Shown here in pieces: positions 33,961 to 41,514 of a stretch of 64,000 nt of DNA. Each line of letters opens with the position of its first letter. Position 1 is the stretch's first letter. Both the position numbers and the translations under genes were made by a program. The stretch is from Nevskiaceae bacterium (GTDB taxonomy: Bacteria > Pseudomonadota > Gammaproteobacteria > Nevskiales > Nevskiaceae). The stretch spans positions 55,938-119,937 of the forward strand of contig SCVA01000002.1 in NCBI GenBank assembly GCA_004297005.1. Reading direction: 5' to 3'. The notes under the pieces are model-generated. The model was not told where the DNA came from. It saw nothing but the letters and a program-made list of their open reading frames with translations, and searched no databases.

Positions 33961-34944
33961 ATGACCTCTACGACTTTTCCGCTGTTCCCGGATTCGGCCA
34001 TAGATGTTTTCGATGGTCTGCCGGCGCTCGCCTGGCGCAGGATCGACGACCTGGGTCTGATCCAGGCGCGCGGACCGGAAGCGCGGCAATTCCTGCAATC
34101 CCAGCTGAGCAACGACGCCCAGCTGGTGACCGCCGAGCAGGCCCAGCTCAGCGGCTATTGCAGCCCCAAGGGCCGCCTGCTGGCGGTGTTCACCCTCGGG
34201 CCGCTGGAGGCCGGGGACAGCTTCGGCCTGGAGCTGCCGCGGGAGCTGCTGCCGCCGACCCTCAAGCGCCTGCGGATGTTCGTGCTGCGCAGCCGGCTGC
34301 AGCTCGACGATGCCAGCGACGAGTGGCCGGCCCTGGCGGTTGCCGGCCGCGATGCCGAGGACGGACTCCGCCGCCTGCAGCTGCCGGTGCCGGCGACAGC
34401 GCTGGCAGTCGCCAGCCAGGCCGGTGTGCAGGTGCAGCGCCGCCCAGGCCGCTGGCCGCATTTCCGCCTGCGTGCCGCCCCCGAGCGCCTGGCGGCGCTG
34501 GAGTCGGCGCTGAGCCCCTGGCCCGTTCTCGAGACCGGCCAGCTGCGGCTGGCCGAGCTGCTGGCCGGCGTCCCGGTGGTGCGCGGCGGCAGCGTCGAGG
34601 AGTTCGTGCCGCAGACCGCCGACCTCGACCTAGCCGGCGGCATTAGCTTCAGCAAGGGCTGCTATCCGGGCCAGGAGATCGTCGCCCGCGTGCACTACCT
34701 CGGTCGCCTCAAGCAGCGGCTGCATCTGGCGGTCTGCGCGCAGCCGGGCCTGCCGGGTCAGCCGGTGGTGCGCGTCGGAGCCGAGTCCGGCACCGCAGGC
34801 ACGGTCATGGACAGCGCCCCCTTGCCGGGCGGCGATCACCTGCTCGGCCTGGTGCTGCCGATCGAGCAGCCCGCCGGCGTCGAGTGGCGACTGGGCGACG
34901 CCGACGGCCCCAGCCTTCGGCAATTGCACCCCGCCCGGCACTGA
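33961..34944 (+). CDS. ygfZ: folate-binding Fe-S maintenance protein YgfZ
   Basis: 327 residues from ATG 33961. The signature KGCYPGQEIVAR (Lys232 onward, Cys234) is diagnostic. The protein has a GcvT-like tetrahydrofolate-binding fold and supports repair or assembly of iron-sulfur enzymes such as MiaB. It is divergent from the sdh operon, whose SdhB is an Fe-S client. An in-frame ATG at 33922 is possible but gives an unusual extension. Confidence 0.9.
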   Translation: MTSTTFPLFPDSAIDVFDGLPALAWRRIDDLGLIQARGPEARQFLQSQLSNDAQLVTAEQAQLSGYCSPKGRLLAVFTLGPLEAGDSFGLELPRELLPPTLKRLRMFVLRSRLQLDDASDEWPALAVAGRDAEDGLRRLQLPVPATALAVASQAGVQVQRRPGRWPHFRLRAAPERLAALESALSPWPVLETGQLRLAELLAGVPVVRGGSVEEFVPQTADLDLAGGISFSKGCYPGQEIVARVHYLGRLKQRLHLAVCAQPGLPGQPVVRVGAESGTAGTVMDSAPLPGGDHLLGLVLPIEQPAGVEWRLGDADGPSLRQLHPARH

Positions 34945-34997
34945 CGACGCGCCAGCCGGTGCCGGGACCGCCGCGGGCGGTCAACGATTGACGTCCC

Positions 34998-35020
34998 CGT
35001 CACGTTACGATAGCGTGACG
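34998..35020. promoter_or_regulatory. inverted repeat upstream of the CocE-like lipoprotein
   Basis: CGTCACG-9 nt-CGTGACG is a perfect 7-bp inverted repeat about 49 bp upstream of the ATG at 35069. It resembles an operator for a dimeric regulator, and a TTGACG lies 4 bp before it (34988-34993). It could also be the end of the ygfZ transcript. Confidence 0.4.
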
Positions 35021-35068
35021 TCACCTATCGCCCGGCAGCAGACCGGGTTCACGCCGAGGAGATTCCCC

Positions 35069-36649
35069 ATGCCCCCCGTCCCTGCCGGCCGCCCGGCCGG
35101 TCGTCTGGCTGTCGCCATGCTGGTCCTGAGCCTCGCTGCCTGCGGCGGCGGCAGCCAGAGTGCCAGCGATCTGCCGGCCGGCGACCCGGCCACCGCCGTC
35201 GATGGCAAGACCAGCGATGTGTTGCTGGACTCGGCCCTCGACGGCGTGACCATCGCCATCACCGTGCACGAACCGAGTCGTCTGGCGACCGGCGGCCGCT
35301 ACCCCTTGATCCTGCACAGCCACGGCTATGGCGGCACCCGGCAGTCGGCACGGCCGACCGGGGGCCTGCTGAAAAGCCTGCTCGACCAGGGCTACGGCGT
35401 GCTGTCCATCGACCAGCGCGGCCACGGCGAGAGCGGCGGCACCATCCGCATCCTCGATCCCGAGAAGGAAGGCGTGGACCTGCTGCAGGTGCTCGACTGG
35501 GCCGAGGCCAACCTGCCCTGGCTGGCCTACCGCGAGGGCAATCTGGTGCTCGGCGCGGTCGGCGGCAGCTACGGTGGCGGCTTCCAGCATCTGATCTACG
35601 CCATCGATCCCAAGCGCCGGCTCGACGCCATCGCGCCCGAAATCACCTGGCACGACCTGCGCTACTCCCTGGCCAGCGGCCAGGACGACAACGTATTCAA
35701 GAGCTACTGGGGCACCCTGCTGTCGGTCGGCGGCAACGTGCTGGCCGGCCCGGGCAGCCAGGATGCGGAGGTCAACGAGGGACTGGTGCAGGGCCTGGCC
35801 ACCGGCACCCTGCCGGACGACAAGCTGGCCCTGCTCTACCGGCACAGCCTCGCCTCCTACTGCAACAACGAGAATCCGCTGGGGCGGCTGAGCCGCATCG
35901 ATGCGCTCTACTGGCAGTCCTCGCGCGACACCCTGTTCAATCTCAACGACGCCTGGAACAACGTGCAATGCGTCGCTGCTCAGGGCGGTGACGTGCGCCT
36001 GCTGGTGAAGGCGCCCGGCCACGACGGCGGCGGCAGCGAGCAGTGCGGCCAGCTCGACAAGGACCGCAGCATCCTGGCCTGGTACGACGAGAAGCTGAAG
36101 GGCATCTCCGGCGCCGCCGACTACATCCCGGACTACTGCTTCCACCTCGGCGACGACGGCGAGGATGGCGTGGTCAGCAATCGCTTTCCGGTCGGCGGTA
36201 CTCGCTTCGAGGTTCCGGCGCAGACCCTGCTGGCGCAGACCGGCAGCCCGCAGACCGCGAGCATCCTGCTGACCACCATCGGCAGCGGCGGCGCGGTGCT
36301 CGCCGGCATACCGACCGCGACGGTGACCGTCGAGGACCCGACCGGCCTCGGGGCACTCGATCCGGTGATCTTCCTGGCCCTGGCCAAGCGCTCGCCGGGC
36401 GACAACCAGGACAGCCTGCTGATGGGCAACCAGGTGCGGCCGGTCCGCGGCTACGGGGTCCAGCCGCTGGACCTGGTCGGGGTCAGCGCCCGGCTCGCCG
36501 AGGGCGACGAACTGCGGCTGGTGATCCAGGCCAGCAACAGCACGCGCTACCCCCTGATGGGCGCCCGGGTCGGAGCGCCGGTCGCGGTCAGCGCCAGCCT
36601 CGGCGTGCCGCTGCTGGCCGGCAACCTGCCGGCGCCACCGGCGCGCTGA
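35069..36649 (+). CDS. CocE/S15-like alpha/beta-hydrolase lipoprotein
   Basis: 526 residues from ATG 35069, preceded by AGGAGA. The lipobox is LSLAAC. The alpha/beta-hydrolase core has the oxyanion HSHGYGG, the IDQRGHGESGG loop and nucleophile GGSYGG (Ser170), followed by a helical cap and a C-terminal jelly roll (about 390-520). This is the layout of CocE/NonD and X-Pro dipeptidyl peptidase proteins (acyl or peptide hydrolases). The substrate is unknown. Confidence 0.78.
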   Translation: MPPVPAGRPAGRLAVAMLVLSLAACGGGSQSASDLPAGDPATAVDGKTSDVLLDSALDGVTIAITVHEPSRLATGGRYPLILHSHGYGGTRQSARPTGGLLKSLLDQGYGVLSIDQRGHGESGGTIRILDPEKEGVDLLQVLDWAEANLPWLAYREGNLVLGAVGGSYGGGFQHLIYAIDPKRRLDAIAPEITWHDLRYSLASGQDDNVFKSYWGTLLSVGGNVLAGPGSQDAEVNEGLVQGLATGTLPDDKLALLYRHSLASYCNNENPLGRLSRIDALYWQSSRDTLFNLNDAWNNVQCVAAQGGDVRLLVKAPGHDGGGSEQCGQLDKDRSILAWYDEKLKGISGAADYIPDYCFHLGDDGEDGVVSNRFPVGGTRFEVPAQTLLAQTGSPQTASILLTTIGSGGAVLAGIPTATVTVEDPTGLGALDPVIFLALAKRSPGDNQDSLLMGNQVRPVRGYGVQPLDLVGVSARLAEGDELRLVIQASNSTRYPLMGARVGAPVAVSASLGVPLLAGNLPAPPAR

Positions 36650-36705
36650 GCGCCCGATCAGCCGTCCCCGGGTCGGCCCGGGTGGCGGCCGTTTCCGGGC
36701 GGGCA

Positions 36706-36745
36706 TTGATATTCTCTTCAATGAATATCAACCGACCAATATAGT
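36706..36745 (+). promoter_or_regulatory. operator-like palindrome and promoter of the sulfur island
   Basis: TTGATATTC (36706-36714), 8 nt, GAATATCAA (36723-36731) is a perfect 9-bp inverted repeat. A good -10 box TATAGT (36740-36745) follows, with a weak -35 (TTCAAT, 36717-36722) inside the palindrome and 17 bp away. A weak -35 buried in a dyad is typical of activator-dependent promoters. It precedes the first gene of the sulfate-uptake cluster, so a CysB-like or other sulfur regulator is a candidate binder (inference). Confidence 0.5.
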
Positions 36746-36810
36746 CTTTTACAGGCAGAAGGGGCCTGGGCATCCTGCGTCGCACTCAACGCCACCCAGG
36801 AGCTTCGCCG

Positions 36811-38247
36811 ATGTCCCCTTCTGCCCTCGTCCGCCGCCAGCCCAGGAAAACCGTCCTGGGCCTGCTGGCCCTGTCCAGCTTCGTCCTTGCCCTGCCCACG
36901 GCCGAGGCCGCCAGCGATGCCGAGCGGGTCGGCGAGCTGGAACAGCGGCTGCTGGTGCTCGAACGCAAGCTGGAAATCCAGCAGGAGGAAGCCGCCGCCA
37001 AGGCCAAGGAAGCACCGAGCGTGACCGCCGGTGACAAGGGCTTCTCGATCAAGAACGCGAAAGGCGATGCCGAGATCCGGTTCAACGCGGTCGGTCAGGT
37101 GGATGGCCGCTACTTCCTGGACGACGACGGCGCCTTCCGCGACGGCTTCGTCACCCGCCGCCTGCGCCCGACCATCCAGGGCAGCGTCGGCAAGCTGGTT
37201 GGCTTCCGCTTCACCCCCGAGTTCGCGGGCAGCACCGGCACCGGCGATTCGGCCAGCATCGTCGACGCCTACTTCGACCTGCGGTTCGACAAGGCAGCCT
37301 CGCTGCGAGTCGGCAAGCAGAAGGGCCCGATCGGCCTGGAGCGGCTCCAGTCCGGTGGCGCGATCAGCTTCATCGAGCGCAGCTTCCCCACCGAACTCGC
37401 ACCCAACCGCGACCTCGGCGTGGCGCTGTTCGGCGAACTGGCCAACAGCACCGTCAGCTACACCCTGGGCATCTACAACGGCACGGCCGATGGCCGCGAC
37501 GTGTCGACCGCCGACGACGGTCTGAAGGAAGTCGCCGGCCGGCTGTTCTTCGAGCCGTTCAAGAACGACTACAGCGCCTTCAAGGGCCTGGGCTTCGGCA
37601 TTGCCGGCAGCACCGGCGCCAAGGACGGGGGCGGCAACAACAACCTGCCGCGCTACCGCACCTCGGGTCAGAACCAGTTCTTCGCCTACGACGGCGGGGC
37701 CGCCGCGACCGCGACCGCGCCAGCCACCCCGGCGGTGATCGCCGACGGGCGCCACAGCCGCTACTCGCCGCAGGGTTACTTCTACTACAACAACCTGGGC
37801 CTGCTCGCCGAATACATCGTCTCGGACCAGAAGCTGGCGCGCGGCGGCCTGAGCCAGAACCTGAAGAACGACGCCTACCAGTTCACCGTCAGCTACGTCC
37901 TGACCGGTGAGGACGCGAGCTACCGCGGCGTCAAACCCTCGGCTCCCTATGCCATCGGGGCCGAAGGCTGGGGCGCGCTGGAGCTGGTCGCCCGGGCCAG
38001 CAGCCTGAGCATCGATGACGACGCCTTCCTCGGCACCACGACCGGCGCCACGGCAAGCCGTCTCGCCAACCCGAACAGCAATGCCCGCCAGGCCGACAGC
38101 TACGGAATCGGCCTGAACTGGTACCTCAACAGCAACGCCAAGCTGACCGCCGACTACAACGAAACCCGCTTCGAGGGTGGCGCCGCCGCCGGCGCCGACC
38201 GCGCCGACGAAAAGGCGCTGTTCACCCGCCTGACGATCCAGTACTGA
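36811..38247 (+). CDS. OprO/OprP-family outer-membrane porin
   Basis: 478 residues: signal peptide cut near ALPTAEAA-SDAE (33), a short coiled coil (about 36-62, ERVGELEQRLLVLERKLEIQ) as in trimeric phosphate-selective porins, and a beta-barrel rich in alternating aromatic and polar strands, ending in LTIQY. Members conduct phosphate or pyrophosphate. Being first in a sulfate island suggests it takes up sulfate or sulfonates (inference). An AGGAG lies just upstream. Confidence 0.82.
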   Translation: MSPSALVRRQPRKTVLGLLALSSFVLALPTAEAASDAERVGELEQRLLVLERKLEIQQEEAAAKAKEAPSVTAGDKGFSIKNAKGDAEIRFNAVGQVDGRYFLDDDGAFRDGFVTRRLRPTIQGSVGKLVGFRFTPEFAGSTGTGDSASIVDAYFDLRFDKAASLRVGKQKGPIGLERLQSGGAISFIERSFPTELAPNRDLGVALFGELANSTVSYTLGIYNGTADGRDVSTADDGLKEVAGRLFFEPFKNDYSAFKGLGFGIAGSTGAKDGGGNNNLPRYRTSGQNQFFAYDGGAAATATAPATPAVIADGRHSRYSPQGYFYYNNLGLLAEYIVSDQKLARGGLSQNLKNDAYQFTVSYVLTGEDASYRGVKPSAPYAIGAEGWGALELVARASSLSIDDDAFLGTTTGATASRLANPNSNARQADSYGIGLNWYLNSNAKLTADYNETRFEGGAAAGADRADEKALFTRLTIQY

Positions 38248-38280
38248 GCCCCCGACGACCAAACCACCAGAAGCAAACCC

Positions 38281-39297
38281 ATGAAGACCCCGATCCGCCG
38301 CACACTGACCGCCCTGGCCGCCGCCAGCGCCCTGCTGGCCGCCACCGCCGCCAGCGCCAAGGACTTCCTCAACGTCAGCTACGACCCGACCCGCGAGTTC
38401 TACAAGGACGTCAACACCGCCTTTGCCGCCGACTGGAAGGCCAAGACCGGCGAGAGCCTCAACATCAAGACCAGCCACGGCGGCTCCGGCAAGCAGGCCC
38501 GGGCGGTGATCGACGGCCTGTCCGCCGACGTCGTCACCCTGGCCCTGGCCTATGACATCGACAGCATCGCCGAACGCGGCGGCCTGTTCCCCAGGGACTG
38601 GCAGAAGCGCCTGCCCGACAACAGCTCACCGTACACCTCGACCATCGTATTCCTGGTGCGCAAGGGCAACCCCAAGGGCATCAAGGACTGGGGCGACCTG
38701 GTCAAGCCGGGCGTGAAGGTGATCACCCCCAACCCGAAGACCTCGGGCGGCGCGCGCTGGAACTACCTGGCGGCCTGGGGCTGGGCCCTGAAGCAGCCCG
38801 GCGGCAGTGAGGCCAGCGCGAAGGACTACGTGACCAAGCTGTTCCAGAACGTGCCGGTGCTGGATACCGGCGCCCGCGGCGCCACCACCACCTTCGTGCA
38901 GCGCGGCATCGGCGATGTGTTCCTGTCTTGGGAGAACGAGGCCTTCCTCGCCGTCAACGAACTGGGGCCGGACAAGTTCGAGATCATCGTCCCCAGCGTC
39001 TCGATCCTGGCCGAACCGCCGGTGACCCTGGTCGACAAGAACGTCGACAAGCACGGCACCCGCAAGGCCGCCGAGGCCTATCTGCAGTTCCTCTACAGCC
39101 CCGCCGGCCAGAAGCTCGCCGCCAAGCACTACTACCGGCCGCGCAAGCCCGAGCTCGCCGACCCGGCCGACGTGGCGCGCTTCCCCAAACTGCCGCTATT
39201 CACCCTGGACAGCGTGTTCGGCAACTGGGCCAAGGCGCAGAGCACCCACTTCGGTGACGGTGGCGTATTCGACCAGATCACCGGCGCCGCCAGATAG
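38281..39297 (+). CDS. sbp: sulfate-binding protein (first copy)
   Basis: 338 residues with a signal peptide (cut after ATAASA, about 27) and the Sbp/CysP pattern [40 protein letters not shown], then [18 protein letters not shown]. It is the periplasmic receptor for a CysTWA-type transporter. A paralogue follows at 40464. It ends before a strong terminator. Confidence 0.93.
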   Translation: MKTPIRRTLTALAAASALLAATAASAKDFLNVSYDPTREFYKDVNTAFAADWKAKTGESLNIKTSHGGSGKQARAVIDGLSADVVTLALAYDIDSIAERGGLFPRDWQKRLPDNSSPYTSTIVFLVRKGNPKGIKDWGDLVKPGVKVITPNPKTSGGARWNYLAAWGWALKQPGGSEASAKDYVTKLFQNVPVLDTGARGATTTFVQRGIGDVFLSWENEAFLAVNELGPDKFEIIVPSVSILAEPPVTLVDKNVDKHGTRKAAEAYLQFLYSPAGQKLAAKHYYRPRKPELADPADVARFPKLPLFTLDSVFGNWAKAQSTHFGDGGVFDQITGAAR

Positions 39298-39386
39298 CCA
39301 ACTTGCCCTCCCCTAAGCCGTCCCTGGCGCCACCCGCTCGCAGGGAACCCACCCCGGCCCAGCCATCCATGGCTGAGCGTTCGGTG

Positions 39387-39407
39387 GAGCCAAGCAGTGC
39401 TTGGCTC
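39387..39407. terminator. stem-loop downstream of sbp
   Basis: GAGCCAAGCA-G-TGCTTGGCTC is a 21-bp near-perfect palindrome, followed by TTC only. It is likely a weak terminator or RNA-end hairpin that precedes the stronger one at 39450. Confidence 0.4.
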
Positions 39408-39449
39408 TTCACCTCACCCTCCACCCCGCTTTTTTTGGGGGTTGCACTT

Positions 39450-39476
39450 GGGGGCGGCAACGCCCCCACTTTTTTT
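39450..39476 (+). terminator. intrinsic terminator between sbp and the Mop gene
   Basis: GGGGGC-GGCAAC-GCCCCC then AC and seven T residues form a textbook rho-independent terminator. The Mop start codon lies only 10 nt after the T-run, so either this hairpin is a regulated attenuator or the downstream genes have a promoter inside it. Confidence 0.85.
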
Positions 39477-39486
39477 GAGAACCGTG

Positions 39487-39708
39487 ATGAGCCTCACCCG
39501 CGTCAACACCCGCAACCAGTTCAAGGGCACCGTCATCAGCATCCTGCGTGGCGACGTCATGAGCGAAGTGGAGATCGAAACCAGCTCCGGCGTCATCGGC
39601 GCGGTGATCACCACCAGCTCGGTCAAGCGCCTGGGCCTGCAAGTGGGCGACTCGGCGCTGGCGCTGTTCAAGGCCGCCGACGTGCTGGTCGCCAAGCTCG
39701 ACGAATAG
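39487..39708 (+). CDS. Mop/TOBE-domain protein
   Basis: 73 residues starting at ATG 39487 (MSLTRVNTRNQFKGTV). The repeated ILRGDVMSEVEIETSSGVIGAVITTSSVKRLGL pattern is a single TOBE (molybdenum-pterin-binding) domain; Mop proteins form oxyanion-storing hexamers. Here it is inside a sulfate cluster, and sulfate and molybdate are similar oxyanions. A role in oxyanion storage or in CysA regulation is possible. Confidence 0.85.
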   Translation: MSLTRVNTRNQFKGTVISILRGDVMSEVEIETSSGVIGAVITTSSVKRLGLQVGDSALALFKAADVLVAKLDE

Positions 39709-39729
39709 GCCACACCAGGAGCGCTATCC

Positions 39730-40353
39730 ATGTGCGTGATCGTCCACAAGCCGCGCGATGCCCGCATCCCGGCCGACCTGCTGGAAGCCTCGCTGCGCCT
39801 CAACGCCGATGGCTGGGGCCTGATGGGCTTCGACGCCAATGGCGAGCTGGTCATCGAGCGCCATGCCGAAACCGATGCCGCCGCCATCCGGTCGGCCCTG
39901 GCCGCGCATCCGGAGGGCGATCTGGTGCTGCACCTGCGCCAGCGCACCCGCGGCAGCAATGATCGCGTCAATGTGCATCCGTTCAAGATCGCCGACGGCC
40001 TGTACCTGATGCACAACGGCACCCTGCCCTTGGGCGGCCGGGTGGCCGGCCGCTCCGACACCTGGCATCTGGTCAACGACCTGCTGCGCCCGCTGCACGG
40101 CCGCTATCCCGGCCTGCTCGCCGACGCAGCCTTCCTGCAACTGCTGGAGCTGGGCCTCAAGCCCGAGAACAAGGTGGTGCTGCTGGACGCCAAGAACAGC
40201 GGCCTGGCGATACTCAACCGCGCCCACGGCGCCGAGTTCGACGGCCTCTGGCTCTCCAACACCCGCTGGATCGACCGCAGCCGCCTGCCACTGGCCGACC
40301 CGCCGCAGCCGCAGCAGCGCAGCTATCCGGCGGACCGGCTCAATTTCGGCTGA
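39730..40353 (+). CDS. class II glutamine amidotransferase-like protein
   Basis: 207 residues with N-terminal Cys2 (MCVIVHKP), the catalytic Cys of Ntn hydrolases once Met1 is removed. LRLNADGWGLMGF, LRQRTRGSNDRVNVHPF and MHNGTLPLGG match the glutaminase fold. No synthase domain is attached. Its AGGAGC ribosome-binding site is 9 bp upstream. Why it sits in a sulfate cluster is unknown. Confidence 0.8.
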   Translation: MCVIVHKPRDARIPADLLEASLRLNADGWGLMGFDANGELVIERHAETDAAAIRSALAAHPEGDLVLHLRQRTRGSNDRVNVHPFKIADGLYLMHNGTLPLGGRVAGRSDTWHLVNDLLRPLHGRYPGLLADAAFLQLLELGLKPENKVVLLDAKNSGLAILNRAHGAEFDGLWLSNTRWIDRSRLPLADPPQPQQRSYPADRLNFG

Positions 40354-40463
40354 GCCAAACCCTACCGGCATATCGATAGAACTTTGTCCCATTTCCAGCC
40401 CTCCCGATCCGCCGGCCGCCGCATGATGCATGCCCGCCGGACTCCTGCTCTCCGGACCACCCC

Positions 40464-41474
40464 ATGCGCTCTCTCAAGACCCTGCTGAAACCGCTGCTGA
40501 TCGTCACCGCCGGTCTGAGCTTAGGCCAGGCCCTGGCGGCCGAGCCCCTGCTCAACGTCTCCTACGACGTCGCTCGCGGTGTCTACAAGGACTTCAATCC
40601 GGCCTTCGCCGCCGACTGGAAGGCCAAGACCGGCCAGGAGATCAAGATCGAGCAGTCGCACGGCGGCTCCTCCAAGCAGGCGCGCGCGGTGATCGATGGC
40701 TTGCAGGCCGACGTGGTGACCATGAACAACCCGCTGGACATCGACGCCATCGCCGAGCGCGCCGGCCTGTTGCCCAGGGACTGGCGGAAGAAGCTAGCGA
40801 GCGACTCGGCGCCGTCCTGGAGCGCGATCCTGTTCGTGGTGCGCCGGGGCAACCCCAAGGGCATCAAGGACTGGAACGACCTGGTCAAGCCGGGTGTGAA
40901 GCTGGTGATCCCCAACCCCAAGACCTCCGGCAACGGCCGCTACAGCTACCTGGCCGCCTGGGAATACGCCCAGCGCCAGCCGGGCGCCAGCGAGGCCAGC
41001 GCCAAGGACTTCCTCACCCGCCTGTTCGCCAACGTGCCGGTGCTCGACACCGGCGGCCGCGGTGCGACCACCACCTTCGCCCAGCGCGGCATCGGCGATG
41101 TGCTGCTCACCTTCGAGAACGAGGTGCGGCTGATCAAGGACGAACTCGGCCCGGACAAGTTCGAGGTGGTCGTGCCCTCGCTCACCGTGCGCGCCGACAA
41201 CCCGGTGGCCGTGGTCGAGAAGAACGCCGCGCGCAAGGGCAATGCCGCCGCCGCCCGCGCCTATCTCGAATTCCACTACAGCGACGTCGGCCAGGAAATC
41301 TTCGCCAGGAACGACCTGCGCCCCAGCAACGAGGCGATCCTGAAGAAATATGCGGCCAACCTGCCGCCGCTGAACCTGTTCACCGTCGAGCAGGCCTTCG
41401 GCAGTTGGAGCAACGCCCAGAAGGTCCACTTCGCCGACGGCGGCGTGTTCGACCAGATCATCACCGGCAAGTAA
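40464..41474 (+). CDS. sbp: sulfate-binding protein (second copy)
   Basis: 336 residues with a signal peptide (cut after ALAA, about 25). The mature start LLNVSYDVARGVYKDFN and the block [22 protein letters not shown] are nearly parallel to the first copy, with clear divergence elsewhere. Two binding proteins for one permease would widen specificity, for example sulfate versus thiosulfate. Confidence 0.92.
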   Translation: MRSLKTLLKPLLIVTAGLSLGQALAAEPLLNVSYDVARGVYKDFNPAFAADWKAKTGQEIKIEQSHGGSSKQARAVIDGLQADVVTMNNPLDIDAIAERAGLLPRDWRKKLASDSAPSWSAILFVVRRGNPKGIKDWNDLVKPGVKLVIPNPKTSGNGRYSYLAAWEYAQRQPGASEASAKDFLTRLFANVPVLDTGGRGATTTFAQRGIGDVLLTFENEVRLIKDELGPDKFEVVVPSLTVRADNPVAVVEKNAARKGNAAAARAYLEFHYSDVGQEIFARNDLRPSNEAILKKYAANLPPLNLFTVEQAFGSWSNAQKVHFADGGVFDQIITGK

Positions 41475-41514
41475 GCCGCGAGTTCGCCTCAACGACCGAT
41501 CAGGACGATCCGGC

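Noticed and set aside
35021..36721. 566-codon minus-strand frame over the CocE-like gene
   Set aside because: No family resemblance; the plus-strand gene has a lipobox and a Shine-Dalgarno sequence.
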